In this document: positions 54,075 through 64,000 of the stretch, in pieces
Layout of the letters: every line of letters starts with the position of its first letter
Numbering within the stretch: the first letter of the stretch is position 1
DNA from: Podospora comata
Lineage: Eukaryota; Ascomycota; Sordariomycetes; Sordariales; Podosporaceae
Direction: 5' to 3'
DNA length: 64,000 bases
NCBI GenBank assembly: GCA_017354895.1
Contig: CP071493.1
Span: 7,378,001-7,442,000 of the forward strand
Translations under genes and position numbers: made by a program
Notes under the pieces: model-generated
What the model was told of the DNA's origin: nothing
Seen by the model: the letters and a program-made list of their open reading frames with translations, nothing else
The model's database searches: none

Positions 54075-56243
54075 ATGGCCAACATGGCCCAGAACGGCTC
54101 GGCCGGGACAGCCTTCCATGGCTTCTCGGTCTACCAGCCGGCTCTAGGGGCCGCCCTCCAGTGGCTGCCCCAGGTCGGAACCCCTGAGCTCGATGCGATG
54201 ATCCACGCTTTCCTTCCAGGCCCTGCGTCCATCAAGGACAAGAGAGCGCACGTCTCGATGGACTTCTTCGAGTATGCTCGCCAGACCGGAGAGACCATCA
54301 AGTTCTACCCCGTCCCCGCCACCTCCTCCTTCTCCCCTGCCGTCACCGCCTCCCCCGTCGGCTCCGCCATCTACGACTCGGGCTACGCGTCCGGCTACGA
54401 CACTTCCCCCGTCACCTCTGACCAGAGCTGGACCCAGTCGCCCGTCTCCTTTGCTCCCGTCGCCTCTTTTGAGGAGTTCACTCCTGCCTCTGCCTCCACC
54501 TCCAAGAAGGCCACTGCTTCCCGCCAGCACACCATTGACTTCTCCAGCCACCCGGGAATGCGGATCATGACCAAGGACGGCAGGGACGTCACCAACTCGG
54601 CTTCTCGCGGATGCAAGACCAAGGAGCAGCGTGACCATGCTCACCTGATGAGAATCATCAAGGCATGCGATGCCTGCCGCAAGAAGAAGGTCCGCTGCGA
54701 CCCTAGCCACAGGAAGCGCTCTGCTTCTCAAGCCTCCACTTCCCCATCCGAGCAGAAGAAGTCTGCAAAGAAGGCCAGGAAGTCCGAGCAGCAGCCTTCT
54801 GTGCCAGCTGACCAGCTTGTTGCCAACGCTTTCGCCGCGGCGCCCGAGACCACCACCTCCCTCCCGGTAGCGTTCGATGCTGACCTGGAGAACCTCTGGA
54901 ACGACTTCATTGTGGAGCAAGACCCTGTCGTTCTCCCTACCGACTTCACCTTCAACGACCCTCTCTTCGACGCTTTCACCGACTCCCAGAGCTTCTACAA
55001 CCCCAGCTCTGGCTCTTCTTCCGCCACTTCGCCTTCGCAAGTATTCACTCCTTTCACTCCGGCACCCGCCACCGCCTCGCCCGCCACTCTCCTTGTGGAT
55101 GCACCGGAGAACCTTCTTCCTTACATGAACCCTGGCGTCGACCTTGGAACCAGCTATGTCGACTTCAACCTCTACTCACCCGCGTCCAGCTACTATGATG
55201 AGGACCCCATCTTCCAGCAGACTGATGTTGGCAGCCGACACGCTGCCGCCTCGTCCAGCGCCGAATACAGTGGCCCGTCCTATCAACAACAGCAGCAGGT
55301 TCATCCCGGCTCAAGCCACAGCCTGGTCCTAGCGGATCAGAACAGCTCTGATTACTACTACGAATCTGAGCGCCACTCTGAGCCGGTACAACATGTTCCT
55401 GAGGCCCTACGCGCAGACCACCGCTCCTCCTCCGCCGCCGGCACTGAGGTCTACCTGCAAGCAGTTCAACAGACCTTATACACCGGCCAGGATGACAGCA
55501 CGGTTGCCCACGACGTCCAGTCGTCGGTTAGTCCGAGCACATCCACCGGAGCCAGGAGGGTAAGTTCACCATCACCATCACCATCACCATCACCCTCACC
55601 GGCACCCCTGCTGCGCACGACTGCGATGAACACGGGCACTGTTCTCCAGTCAGGCGTACCTGGGCACTCTGTCGCCATAACACCGATTGCCACCACAACA
55701 AGCACGGCTGCCATCGATGGCCGATGCTGTGTGGAGGAAATCGTGGGTGGCAGCTGCGGCGGCGTATCTGCCGACCTTGGAATTCAACCAAAGTCTGGCA
55801 AACAAAGCCGTGTCAAGCAGTGCTTCGATGGGGTAAAGGCGGTATTGGCGACGATGATGGTCGCAAACTCCCCGACACGACGTCAACCCGCCGTGAAGGA
55901 CGCTACCCACGAAGGCTTCCAGCCGTCCATGGCGCGTCTTTCTCAGCTTGTCGTGCTCGGTCTTGTTTCGATACTCTGCGCGTCTTATGGGACGCATCCT
56001 GGGGGTCAACTCGACAGCCTCGCCAACATACTGAGCATCATGACTCTATCTTTGGGCTACATAGCACTGTGGTGTTGTGGAGTCCCGGGGACGACCTCGG
56101 TCGCCTCGAAACGCTTGCAAATACCAATGGCCAAGATCCAGGCCCTCGGCTCTGCCTCTCAGGGGGTTCAGTCGAGGGCATCTCAACGGGGGAGAACACT
56201 CCTCCGATCAATTGGCTACGCCAGATCATCCATCATGGTGTAG
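54075..56243 (+). CDS. Second half-zinc-cluster protein with C-terminal hydrophobic segments, 722 aa (692 if spliced)
   Basis: ATG 54075 is the first in frame after the leader; the frame is open upstream but lacks an ATG. The N-terminus (about 1-80) looks conserved (FHGFSVYQPALGAALQWLP, MDFFEYARQTGETIKFYPVP). Before the cysteines is GCKTKEQRDHAHLMRIIKA, then C-x2-C-x6-C at Cys198, Cys201 and Cys208 (CDACRKKKVRC) with a basic tail KKSAKKARK. The second half of a Gal4 cluster is missing. Acidic/aromatic segments (LENLWNDFIVEQD) could activate transcription. Hydrophobic helices lie at about 622-639 and 649-670. A 90-nt GTAAGT...CAG segment (55560-55649), stop-free and in phase, carrying ATCACC repeats, is probably an intron; splicing gives 692 aa. 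Confidence 0.8.
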   Translation: MANMAQNGSAGTAFHGFSVYQPALGAALQWLPQVGTPELDAMIHAFLPGPASIKDKRAHVSMDFFEYARQTGETIKFYPVPATSSFSPAVTASPVGSAIYDSGYASGYDTSPVTSDQSWTQSPVSFAPVASFEEFTPASASTSKKATASRQHTIDFSSHPGMRIMTKDGRDVTNSASRGCKTKEQRDHAHLMRIIKACDACRKKKVRCDPSHRKRSASQASTSPSEQKKSAKKARKSEQQPSVPADQLVANAFAAAPETTTSLPVAFDADLENLWNDFIVEQDPVVLPTDFTFNDPLFDAFTDSQSFYNPSSGSSSATSPSQVFTPFTPAPATASPATLLVDAPENLLPYMNPGVDLGTSYVDFNLYSPASSYYDEDPIFQQTDVGSRHAAASSSAEYSGPSYQQQQQVHPGSSHSLVLADQNSSDYYYESERHSEPVQHVPEALRADHRSSSAAGTEVYLQAVQQTLYTGQDDSTVAHDVQSSVSPSTSTGARRVSSPSPSPSPSPSPAPLLRTTAMNTGTVLQSGVPGHSVAITPIATTTSTAAIDGRCCVEEIVGGSCGGVSADLGIQPKSGKQSRVKQCFDGVKAVLATMMVANSPTRRQPAVKDATHEGFQPSMARLSQLVVLGLVSILCASYGTHPGGQLDSLANILSIMTLSLGYIALWCCGVPGTTSVASKRLQIPMAKIQALGSASQGVQSRASQRGRTLLRSIGYARSSIMV
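55560..55649 (+). other. Probable optional intron, 90 nt, stop-free and in phase
   Basis: It starts GTAAGTTCACC and ends TTCTCCAG, both in codon phase 0. It encodes a Ser-Pro repeat if kept. The size and signals match other introns in the window. Confidence 0.55.
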
Positions 56244-57488
56244 TACCATGGATGGTCTGGTGGATGGTGCTGCAGGTGTGGGAAAAAAAAAAGATATGAG
56301 GATGTAGTGATGTTTTTTTGCATGTTGACATTAGCGAGCGCATTTGTTTGGTTTGGCATATGATACCCAGGGTTTGGTTTTTACAACGGATTTCGGAACA
56401 TGTCGGTCGTTCATTTCCTCGACGTCGTTTGGGAATGGATGGCTAGGTGGACTGTGGAGATGCCTCGTACTGATGATGATGGGAGCGATGCTCTGTTTTC
56501 TGCTATTAGCGTGATTGCTATTTCGCTGGATTCCGTTCGGGATAGTGTTAGCTAGTACAGGGAGTGTTTGCTCTTTTTGTTATATTTTTTATATTTTTTC
56601 AGACTTGGACAATAGAGGCCCCTCTACAGGCCATCGAAATTAAAAACGAAAAAAAAAAAAAAAAAAAAAATTCATAGGTTCCTTTGCTGTGATGTGATGT
56701 GACATGTTTGGGAGAAAGCTATTCATCTTTTAAAGAATGACTAAAAAAACAACAAGAAGATGGGACAGACTTGGGAGAGTAGACATAGTTCGAGACAGAC
56801 TTGGGAGAGTAGACATGTCCAAGCCTGACTGGGAGAGTAGACATGTCCAAGCCGGACTGGGAGAGTAGACATGTCCAAGCCTGTCTCCAGGCATCATCTG
56901 GTGAACAGGAGACAGTGGCCTTCTGGATGTCAACAGAAGCAAACAGCAGTCGTCCGTATGGGTATGCAACAAAGCGAGCCTTTATGCAAACAAACGTAAA
57001 CCGTGGCGTGCATGTACCGGGGTCCCTGGCGAGCGCAGCAGGTCCAGTCATTTTTTCTGGCCGCGACCCACAGGAAATTGCTGCACAAGGAACACACAAA
57101 GTGGGCCCGAGATGTTGTTCACTCGGTTTTCACTCCCCATCATGTCTGGCCTCTGTCTGACCATTCCATGTTCCCATACTGCTGTTTCCAGCCTGTATGA
57201 GGCGGAAAGCCCTCAAGTGACGCCAACTGCCCTCCAGACAAGGCAGTTTCTTTCTACCTGGGCCGAGTGCGTCGTTCATCTCAAAGAATAGCCCCTGCCG
57301 GCTCCTCAGCATTAGTGCCTACTCACCAGCACACACCGTCGTTTACCGGAACCACCTTCCTGTGTCCCTGACATTCTGGTCTTTCTGGTCTTTCAAGCGC
57401 GGGTGTGTGCTAGGCCAGGCCAGGCCAGGCCGTGACTGCAAACCTGGGCTTGTGAATAGAAAAACGGCCCACGTATCCGAGAGCAAAA
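56244..57488. other. Intergenic region with four-copy repeat
   Basis: The 1.25 kb hold the upstream 3' UTR, a poly(A) run at about 56650-56670, four copies of a 28-30-nt unit at 56767-56882, and the TAD2 promoter with GGCCA repeats near 57415-57432. No gene was seen. Confidence 0.5.
56767..56882 (+). repeat. 28-30-nt unit in four tandem copies
   Basis: Each copy carries GGGAGAGTAGACAT; the last three also share GTCCAAGCC. Copy one differs in its second half. Confidence 0.92.
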
Positions 57489-59909
57489 ATGGCAGTCACT
57501 CTGTTCCAAGCCCTTTCGGCCACTGGCCTCAAAGCCTTTGCCTTTCTGCAGGCTCTCCTCTGGTTCCCCGCCGGCGTCTTTCGACAGGCACTCGCACTTG
57601 TTTCCGCAGCGACATCATCCCCCCACCGGCCCAGCTCGCCAACTCTTCCCCGTACCTCTGCTCCTGCTGCCGGCTCTCTTGGAAATTGCAACAACACTGC
57701 CGACAACGACCAGGCCGACCTTCATGCCAACCAAGATAGCGACGCCGACAACACCGACTTGACAATGGCTGGGGACACCTCCTCTGCCTCCTCGCGGCAG
57801 CAGCAGACGTTGTCGAAGAATGCTCCTCTCCCCAAGGTCGTCCCGGCCATGCCAAGGTTCGGCCCGGCCTCGTCGAAGGAGAATGTCCCTGCGGCTTCTG
57901 CTGCCAACCCTGCCGTTACGACCAACAATTCGGCCGACGAGGTCGCCAACGGCGTTTCCCGCTTGAGCCTCCGAGAGAGCGCTGCTGCTAGCAATCGTGT
58001 TCTTTCGGCTTCGGATGGAAATGCTGGTGCTGGCTCGACCGCCGCTCCCGCCGAGAACGGCGGCACTGCGGCTTTGAGCAAGGGAACTTTTGTTCAGTCT
58101 AACGGCGCCCTACCGGACATCTTCGGCGGCGACGAGGCGCTGGCCACTCAGGAGGTGACCCGCGCTCCTGCTGTCCCGTTGACTCACAGCATCTCGCAGA
58201 CTAGTAAGCTGAAGGAGATGCCGCCGCCTACGATTCAACTCGGTGACGAGACGCTGCACATTCTGGAGAAGGAAGAGACACCTGAGCAGGCTGCTGAGAG
58301 GGCTGTTCACAGTGGGTTCATGAGGGAGGCGTTGGATATGGTAGGTTTCAAATTTCCCTCTTTTTTTTTTTTTTTTGTTTTATTTTTCGTCTTTTGTTTC
58401 CACCCAAGAGGTGGTGGTGGTTGTTGAGAGTTTGTGAGCTATGGTCAGATGGAATATCGGGCATGTGGACAGTCGGACATCAGCTCCGACTTGTTGGATT
58501 GGCTCTCTACTCGCAGGCACCTGTTGTCCCCTCCCCCCCTGCCACCAACCTCTTGTTTTGGAAAGATGGATTTCCGGAATGAGATATGTTAGGCTGCTTT
58601 TTTTGTTTCATTTACACAAGGCTTCGGGATCCCCTCCATTAGTCTGGTTACACGACTTTTGGCTCGCATCAGACTTGCTGCTGTCGGCTGCATCGGTCTT
58701 CGGCATGTCCTACCTTGACACGCTCAGCCTCTTCACTCACCCGTATCACCGACATGGCTTGACCATCGCTTGCTAACATGTCCACCGCAGGCCCGACTTG
58801 CCCTCCGAACAAACGAAACACCGGTTGGCTGTGTGCTCGTGCACAACGGACGTGTCATCGCCCGGGGCATGAACGCAACCAATGTCAGCCGTAACGGCAC
58901 CCGTCACGCCGAGCTCATGGCCATTTGTGCCCTGTTGTCCTTCGCCTCCGAGGCCGACACCGAACCTGCCCGTCCTGTCAAGGCCATCGTCCCTCTCGGC
59001 GACAAGACCAACTCCCAGCAGCCGGAAGTCGACGAGGAAGATGCTCTCTGGGGTGACGTTGACCCCCGTGATGGGCATCTCTTTCCCTACGGCCAGAAAC
59101 TCCACCCGGCTCCGCGTGTTGATCCCTCGGTCATCCAGGAATCTATTCTCTACGTCACGGTTGAACCCTGCGTCATGTGCGCGAGCCTGCTGAGGCAGCT
59201 CAAGATCAAGAAGGTTTATTTTGGAGCGGTCAACGACAAGTTCGGTGGGACGGGGGGTGTTTTCCGGATCCACAAGAACTCGCCTCACTCGATGGCGAGC
59301 GCGCCGCCTTCGCCCGCGCCGAGGAATGGGAAGGGACTTGCGAGACCGGTGCTGGAGCGGAGGCCGGTGTCGAGTGCCGATGTCACGACCGACGCGGCGA
59401 AGGCTGGAGGAGCGCCTGTGATGGCAGGACAAGAAAGTCGGGAGGTTTTGAGTCCTGACGAAGAGGTGAAGGGGGGTCCGGACAATAGTGTGCTCGACCC
59501 GATTGACACGTCGCATTTGCCGGGGGACGGGGGCAATGTCGAGCGTGGGTATGAGGCCGAGGGGGGGTGGGGGAGGGATGAGGCTGTCACGCTGCTGAGG
59601 CAGTTTTATGTGCAGGAGAATAATCGAGGTATGTTTGCTCTGGTGAGGACCGCAAAGAGGGTTGATGCTGACAGGGACAAAACAGCTCCTGTCCCGAGAA
59701 AGAAGGAAGGCAGGGCTGCGAGGTTGGCGGCTATGATGGAGAGGGACGGTCATGCTGGGGGACCTATGATCGACCCCAACTCTACGGCTCCTCCGCCAGG
59801 TGACTGCAATGGTGGGGCTGAGACGCCCGAAGCTGTTGGGACGCCGATCATGGAGACTTGTCCTCTGGCTGGGGATGAGAATAAGGAGAATGAGGTTATC
59901 ACGGCTTGA
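57489..59909 (+). CDS. tad2: tRNA-specific adenosine deaminase subunit TAD2 (ADAT2-like) with long N-terminal extension, 637 aa
   Basis: Three exons: 57489-58340, 58791-59628 and 59686-59909; the introns are 450 nt (long for this DNA) and 57 nt. The last acceptor at 59685 gives FYVQENNR|APVPRKK, the usual end of fungal TAD2. The deaminase domain starts at about 275 (FMREALDM|ARLALRTNETPVGCVLV). Zinc ligands are His323 with catalytic Glu325 (HAE), and Cys411 and Cys414 (EPCVMC). An acidic insert of about 60 residues lies between them. With TAD3 it converts A34 to inosine in tRNA anticodons. The first 270 residues are low-complexity, preceded by a hydrophobic start (TLFQALSATGLKAFAFLQALLWF). 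An in-frame ATG at 57765 would give a shorter protein without it. Confidence 0.92.
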
Positions 59910-60116
59910 GGGGGGTTTGTGATGATAGCATGAATTGACGGGAGTGTGGGTGGTGCAGTGTAAGAATATGCGAGGGAGGACGGATGCATTATTTTGGAGT
60001 TTAAAAATGAAAATCATCATGAGGGCATTTGGTATTTGGGGACGGGACAGGAAGGAAGGTGTTGGGTGGATAGGAACATTGGGGGGGAGGAGGGAAGCAT
60101 TTTCACACATGGTTAT

Positions 60117-60151
60117 TTGTTTTTTTGTTTGTTTGTTTGTTTGTTTGTTTG
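60117..60151 (+). repeat. (GTTT)n tetranucleotide microsatellite
   Basis: About eight units, 210 bp after the TAD2 stop. Confidence 0.9.
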
Positions 60152-60780
60152 CTTGTTGGTGCTGACCTTTAGGTTAGCCAAGCACTCGCAGATATCCCTA
60201 GATTTATTTCTGCCTCACGGCTTGTTTGGGAATGCATTAGGGGTTTTGAGATGATGGTTCTGTGTTGACGCAAAGATGGTTGAAGTGGCTGTCATGTTGT
60301 GAGTTTTGGGGTTGTGATTCCCCTCATCCTCATCTCCAACCAGCTAGCTGCCTTCCCCCCCTATACTGCATTGCATATATGTAGGGCAAACACGGTAAGT
60401 TTTTATTTTTCGACCTGAGCTGTTCTGTTTGAGCTGGCGAATGAGAGGTTGAGCCTTATCAGAGTCCCCCCCTCCCCCTCCTTGTAGGATTTGGACCCCT
60501 TCTTCCATTTTTGGGAAGCAGGAGAGTTTAGTTGCATGCTCCAGAATTTGGGGATAGGAAAATCACCGAGGGCCAAAAGAAAAAACAAAAAAAGACATTT
60601 GTCGGATCCCCCGTTCGTCGGGTTTCTCACATTCTCATTAAAATGGGGGGGAACGGTCCGGTGTCAAAGTCAATAGACTGTGGTGGGAAGAAGCTCTTTC
60701 CCCTGATCACGGGGAGGGGGGGTGTTTGATAGCTGATTGCGCACTCGTAGACGTCGAATGTCAAGAGGGATGAGCTTAGC

Positions 60781-60844
60781 GTCTCTGTCTGTCTGTCTGT
60801 CTGTCTATATCCCACGCCATCATCATCATCATCATCATCATCAT
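60781..60844 (+). repeat. Adjacent GTCT and CAT microsatellites
   Basis: About six GTCT units, a short spacer, then nine CAT units. Confidence 0.9.
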
Positions 60845-62908
60845 CGAGGCACAGGATCGGGAAGTGGGATGCAACAGGGAGCCCCGGGACATTTGGGGGT
60901 TGGGGTTTGGGGTTTTGGGGGGGGGGGGACAAGCCGCTGTAGATCCTTGGCGGTTGATAGGAGGTCAGCGAAGGGCGAATGGGAGGGGGCCGGTTTTGGG
61001 TGTCGCATCTCGCCGACGGGCCCTGGGGGGCTTGGACTTTGTGTGGAATTTGATATCAATCTTATCAAAGATCGATCATTGTTGTAACGACAAACAAACA
61101 AAATCTTGGGGTGGTTTTTTTACCCCGTTGTACGACTCGAAGGAAAGCGAAGATCTCGGCATTGTGGTTGAACGCAGGTCTCGGCATTGGAGTGTTTGTG
61201 CTCCGCCCCGGTGGAAAGCGGGAACTCCGGGAAAAAGAAGGCCGGGTGGTCCCGGTTTGCGGGTTGACGGCCGGGATGGATTGGCCGGTTGGTCGGGGCC
61301 AGCAGCACGTGTTTTTGGAGAAAAAACGGTTGGTTTTGTATTCGACCGGTCGAGAACATGTTATGGGCATGAGATGGAAATGGGGTTAGAGTTTGGCTGT
61401 TTCGCAGTACCGCGCCTGTTTGGGTGGTCGAATACGGCAGCAGCCGGTGATAAGGTTGTGGTGAGATGGTCGAGATAGATAGATGGTGGGGGGGGGCCAT
61501 GCTCCGGAGGAGGAGGAGGAGCGAGAAACTCGGGATCCCCAGGTGTGGAAATCGTTGGGTCGTTGGGGCAATGGTTGGCTTCAGAGTGACAGTCTCCAGC
61601 TCCCGTCATCACGATATAAGGGCTGTCTTGTCGCATTCCTCATCCAATGTCAATGATGGCCCAAAAGGAAGACATGCAAGAGAAGCTTTGGAGCTCTAGG
61701 CCTACCCGCTAGATCCCGTTTTAGGACGCTCGCCCGGCCGAGGCACCGTTTATCTTGGCCGCTGCCTCCCCAAAAGATAGGCGTTCCCCGCTTTCAACTT
61801 CTGGCACTACCGCACATCAGGAATGAGGCCAGACAGGATCAGGCCGTTCATCCGTCTTCGTACGGCCAATGACGGACGGCCTGTTACTTGATAGGAAAAC
61901 TTAATTGTATTCCTAGAGTGCTCGCGGATCGGATGACCGTGTTCGTAGCGCCGCGGTCATCGCAAGGTCTCAAGAGACTGTGTGGTGGGTGGCAGAGATG
62001 GAAAAGATCTCGAGAAAAAATCCATAGCGGGTGGAGACGGCCGGCTTCTACACGGTGGATATCGCCGCTGTCACACAACTTCGCACCGCTTCGGAAGCCT
62101 CCTTTCTTCTTCTTCTTTTTTTCTCTCTTCTGTTCTCGCGCAACACCACAGGAGACACAGAAACCAGCCTCTTGGGGGGCTGATACACTCCGAGTCCAAA
62201 AGCGCTGGGCAATGGGAGTGGGGGAACAGCTCCTGGAAAGATACGGTACCACCCACACCTGCGGGTGGAAGCTGCATGTTCGCATGGCATTGGCGCCGCC
62301 GTCACCAGTCCTGCATCTCATCCCCACTACGCCAAGCCTGTCGAGACATCATGTTCCATGTTTCCCAGCCAAGCTCGCCCCGGTGAGGGTGGCGGGACCT
62401 GAGCCGTGATGCGTAGCGAGAGAGATGGATGGATGGACAACCCCTCCAGTTGCCCTAGTTTCCCCAAGAGATAAGGGATTTTTTTTCCTTCTGGGAAATA
62501 CTTAGCGTGTACAGCCTGCACTCAGGGTCCCCGTTTTCCCAGAAAAATGATAAAAAGATGAATCGCCGCTCCCGATCCCTCGATGCCACCTCGTGCCTCC
62601 TCGTGCCTCCTCGAGCTCTTCTTTTTGCAGCAGAAGCAGCACGAGAGCTTCGGCCCTGACGGTGATCTTCGACCTTGACGTCGCCAGCCACGGCCTCCCC
62701 CATCAGGCTGACCCTTAGGAAAAAGCTTGTTTCTCCCTTTCGGCCTCTTACTCATCAAGCCCAAGAAAGACTCCACCGCACAGGATAGGTTTTTTGAAGC
62801 TCCCGTCACTTCCCACCACCATCGTCGAGACCGTCAGCTGCTCGCCCCAAGCCGAATACCCTTCTCCAGCACCTCTCACGCCGACTCACCCGCAGAGAAT
62901 CGGACATC

Positions 62909-64000
62909 ATGGGTTGGAAAGACAACATCAACCAACGGGTTGCCGCCAGCTCGGTTGGCTACTGGTTTCAGCTGGAAGGATCTGGACATGTGAGCCATCT
63001 CCGATGAGAGGGAGCAGGAGAGCAAGAAAAGACCCAGAGTTCTTACAAGCAATGTCAATAAACAGCCCAGGGAAAGAAAGGGGTCCCAGTTCCTCACCGA
63101 GTTCCGTGCCGGCCTCGCGACTTTCTTCGCCATGGCCTACATCATCGCCGTCAACGCCAACATCGTTGCCGACAGCGGCGGTACTTGCGTCTGCTCCAAC
63201 GGACCCAACAGTGCAGACCCCTACTGCAAGATCAGCAACACCTCCTCACCTCTGTTCAACCTTGATTACCAGCTCTGCAAGACCGAGATCAAGAAGGACT
63301 TGATCACTGCCACTGCTGCTACTTCTGCCATGGGAACCTTTTTCATGGGTCTGCTCGCCAACCTGTAGGTTTTTTTTTATTTTATTTTTTTATTTTTTTA
63401 TATACCCAGCCAAAGATACAGGGGGGGGGGGTGATGTATGGAAGACTGACTGACTTCGTTCTTTGCGCAACCAACAGGCCAGTCGGTATTGCTCCTGGTA
63501 TGGGTTTGAACGCCTACTTTGCCTACACCGTCGTCGGTTTCAACGGCGAAAACAGTGTTCCCTACCAAACCGCTCTCACGGCTATCTTCATTGAAGGATT
63601 CATCTTCTTCGCTCTCGCTCTCCTCGGCATGCGCCAATGGCTCGCTCGCGCCATCCCTCGCTGCATCAAGCTCGCCACCTCTGTCGGTATCGGTCTGTTC
63701 TTGACCATCATCGGTTTGACTTACGCTCAAGGTATCGGTCTCGTCCTGCCCGGACAGGCCGTGCCCATTCAGCTTGCCGGCTGTCTCGAGTCTGACATTG
63801 CGGACGGCAAATGCCCCGACAGCGTCAAGATGCGCAGCCCCATGATGTGGATCGGCATCTTCTGCGGCGGTGTCTTCACAGCTATGCTCATGCTCTACCG
63901 CGTCAAGGGCGCCATCATCGCCGGTATCATTCTCGTGTCCATCATCTCTTGGCCCCGTGGCACCCCCGTCACCTACTTCCCCTACACCGAACTCGGCACC
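62909..64000 (+). CDS. azgA: AzgA-type purine (adenine/guanine/hypoxanthine) permease, 5' part cut by window end
   Basis: Exons 62909-62989, 63066-63364 and 63478 to the window edge, with introns of 76 and 113 nt. The first splice gives GSGH|PRERKGSQFLTEFRAGL and the second ANL|PVGIAPGMGLNAYF, both strongly family-like. The first 300 residues include MAYIIAVNANI (TM1), an extracellular-type loop with CVCSNG...C, then ATAATSAMGTFFMGLLAN, IAPGMGLNAYFAYTVVGF and IFIEGFIFFALALLGMR. These are the hallmark helices of AzgA (NCS2-fold, proton-coupled uptake of purine bases at the plasma membrane). The family is about 580 aa, so roughly half is seen. Closely related fungal paralogues exist, so the exact substrate is inferred. 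Confidence 0.94.

Larger units (their letters stand above)
59910..62908. promoter_or_regulatory. 3-kb same-strand intergenic region upstream of the purine permease
   Basis: It holds the TAD2 3' UTR and the permease promoter. Microsatellites are GTTT at 60117-60151, GTCT at 60781-60806 and CAT at 60818-60844. A TATA-like ATATAAG lies near 61611-61617 but is 1.3 kb from the next ATG. No gene was recognised. Confidence 0.5.

Noticed and set aside
54144-55040. 298-codon minus-strand open frame, Gly/Val/Arg-rich
   Set aside because: Antisense shadow of the second half-zinc-cluster gene, which has recognisable motifs.
58773-60110. 445-codon open frame on the minus strand
   Set aside because: It lies opposite TAD2, whose catalytic motifs fix the plus strand as coding; the minus product is Arg/Pro/His-rich shadow sequence.

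Overview
The window reads as nuclear DNA of a filamentous ascomycete, most likely Sordariomycetes (Sordariales-like). The signs are many short spliceosomal introns (about 48-113 nt, GTAAGT/GTGAGT-type donors, CAG/TAG acceptors), long disordered Q/P/S-rich proteins, and fungal families such as AzgA purine permease, an Ayg1-like hydrolase, GH43 and half-zinc-cluster proteins. Every gene boundary and intron was read by eye from frame continuity, splice motifs and family resemblance. No transcript or database evidence was available. I found 20 protein genes (two cut by the window edges). I found no tRNA, rRNA, CRISPR array, transposon or virus-like element.

Region 0-16 kb is metabolic and dense. 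It holds the 3' end of a GH43 glycosidase, a large class-3 lipase (diacylglycerol-lipase-like, minus), GNA1 (glucosamine-6-phosphate acetyltransferase), a 64-residue unknown protein just upstream of an Ayg1-like alpha/beta hydrolase, then three oxidoreductases packed together: an SDR (KduD-like), a zinc polyol dehydrogenase (MDR) and an aldo-keto reductase. The SDR and MDR are divergent from one promoter; the MDR and AKR converge with 53 bp between stops. This SDR-MDR-AKR set suggests a sugar-acid or polyol catabolic cluster. The Golgi syntaxin Sed5 follows on the minus strand.

Region 17-32 kb holds two very large, mostly disordered proteins (1040 and 1838 aa), then a CCDC97-like spliceosome-associated protein convergent with a C2H2 zinc-finger gene. 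Region 32-47 kb starts with a repeat-dotted 4.4 kb intergenic stretch, followed by Sec2 (Rab GEF), a BAR-SH3 protein and a ZGRF1/Mte1-like DUF2439 protein with an internal 71-residue duplication.

Region 46.6-64 kb has long intergenic spaces. It holds two same-strand genes, each encoding a three-cysteine half-zinc-cluster motif plus two C-terminal hydrophobic segments (possible membrane-tethered regulators), then TAD2 (tRNA adenosine deaminase subunit, with a long N-terminal extension) and the start of an AzgA-type purine permease cut by the window end.

The strongest leads are the paired half-cluster/transmembrane genes, the oxidoreductase cluster, the duplicated motif in the ZGRF1/Mte1-like protein, and a set of stop-free introns whose lengths are multiples of three and whose retention would keep the reading frame.
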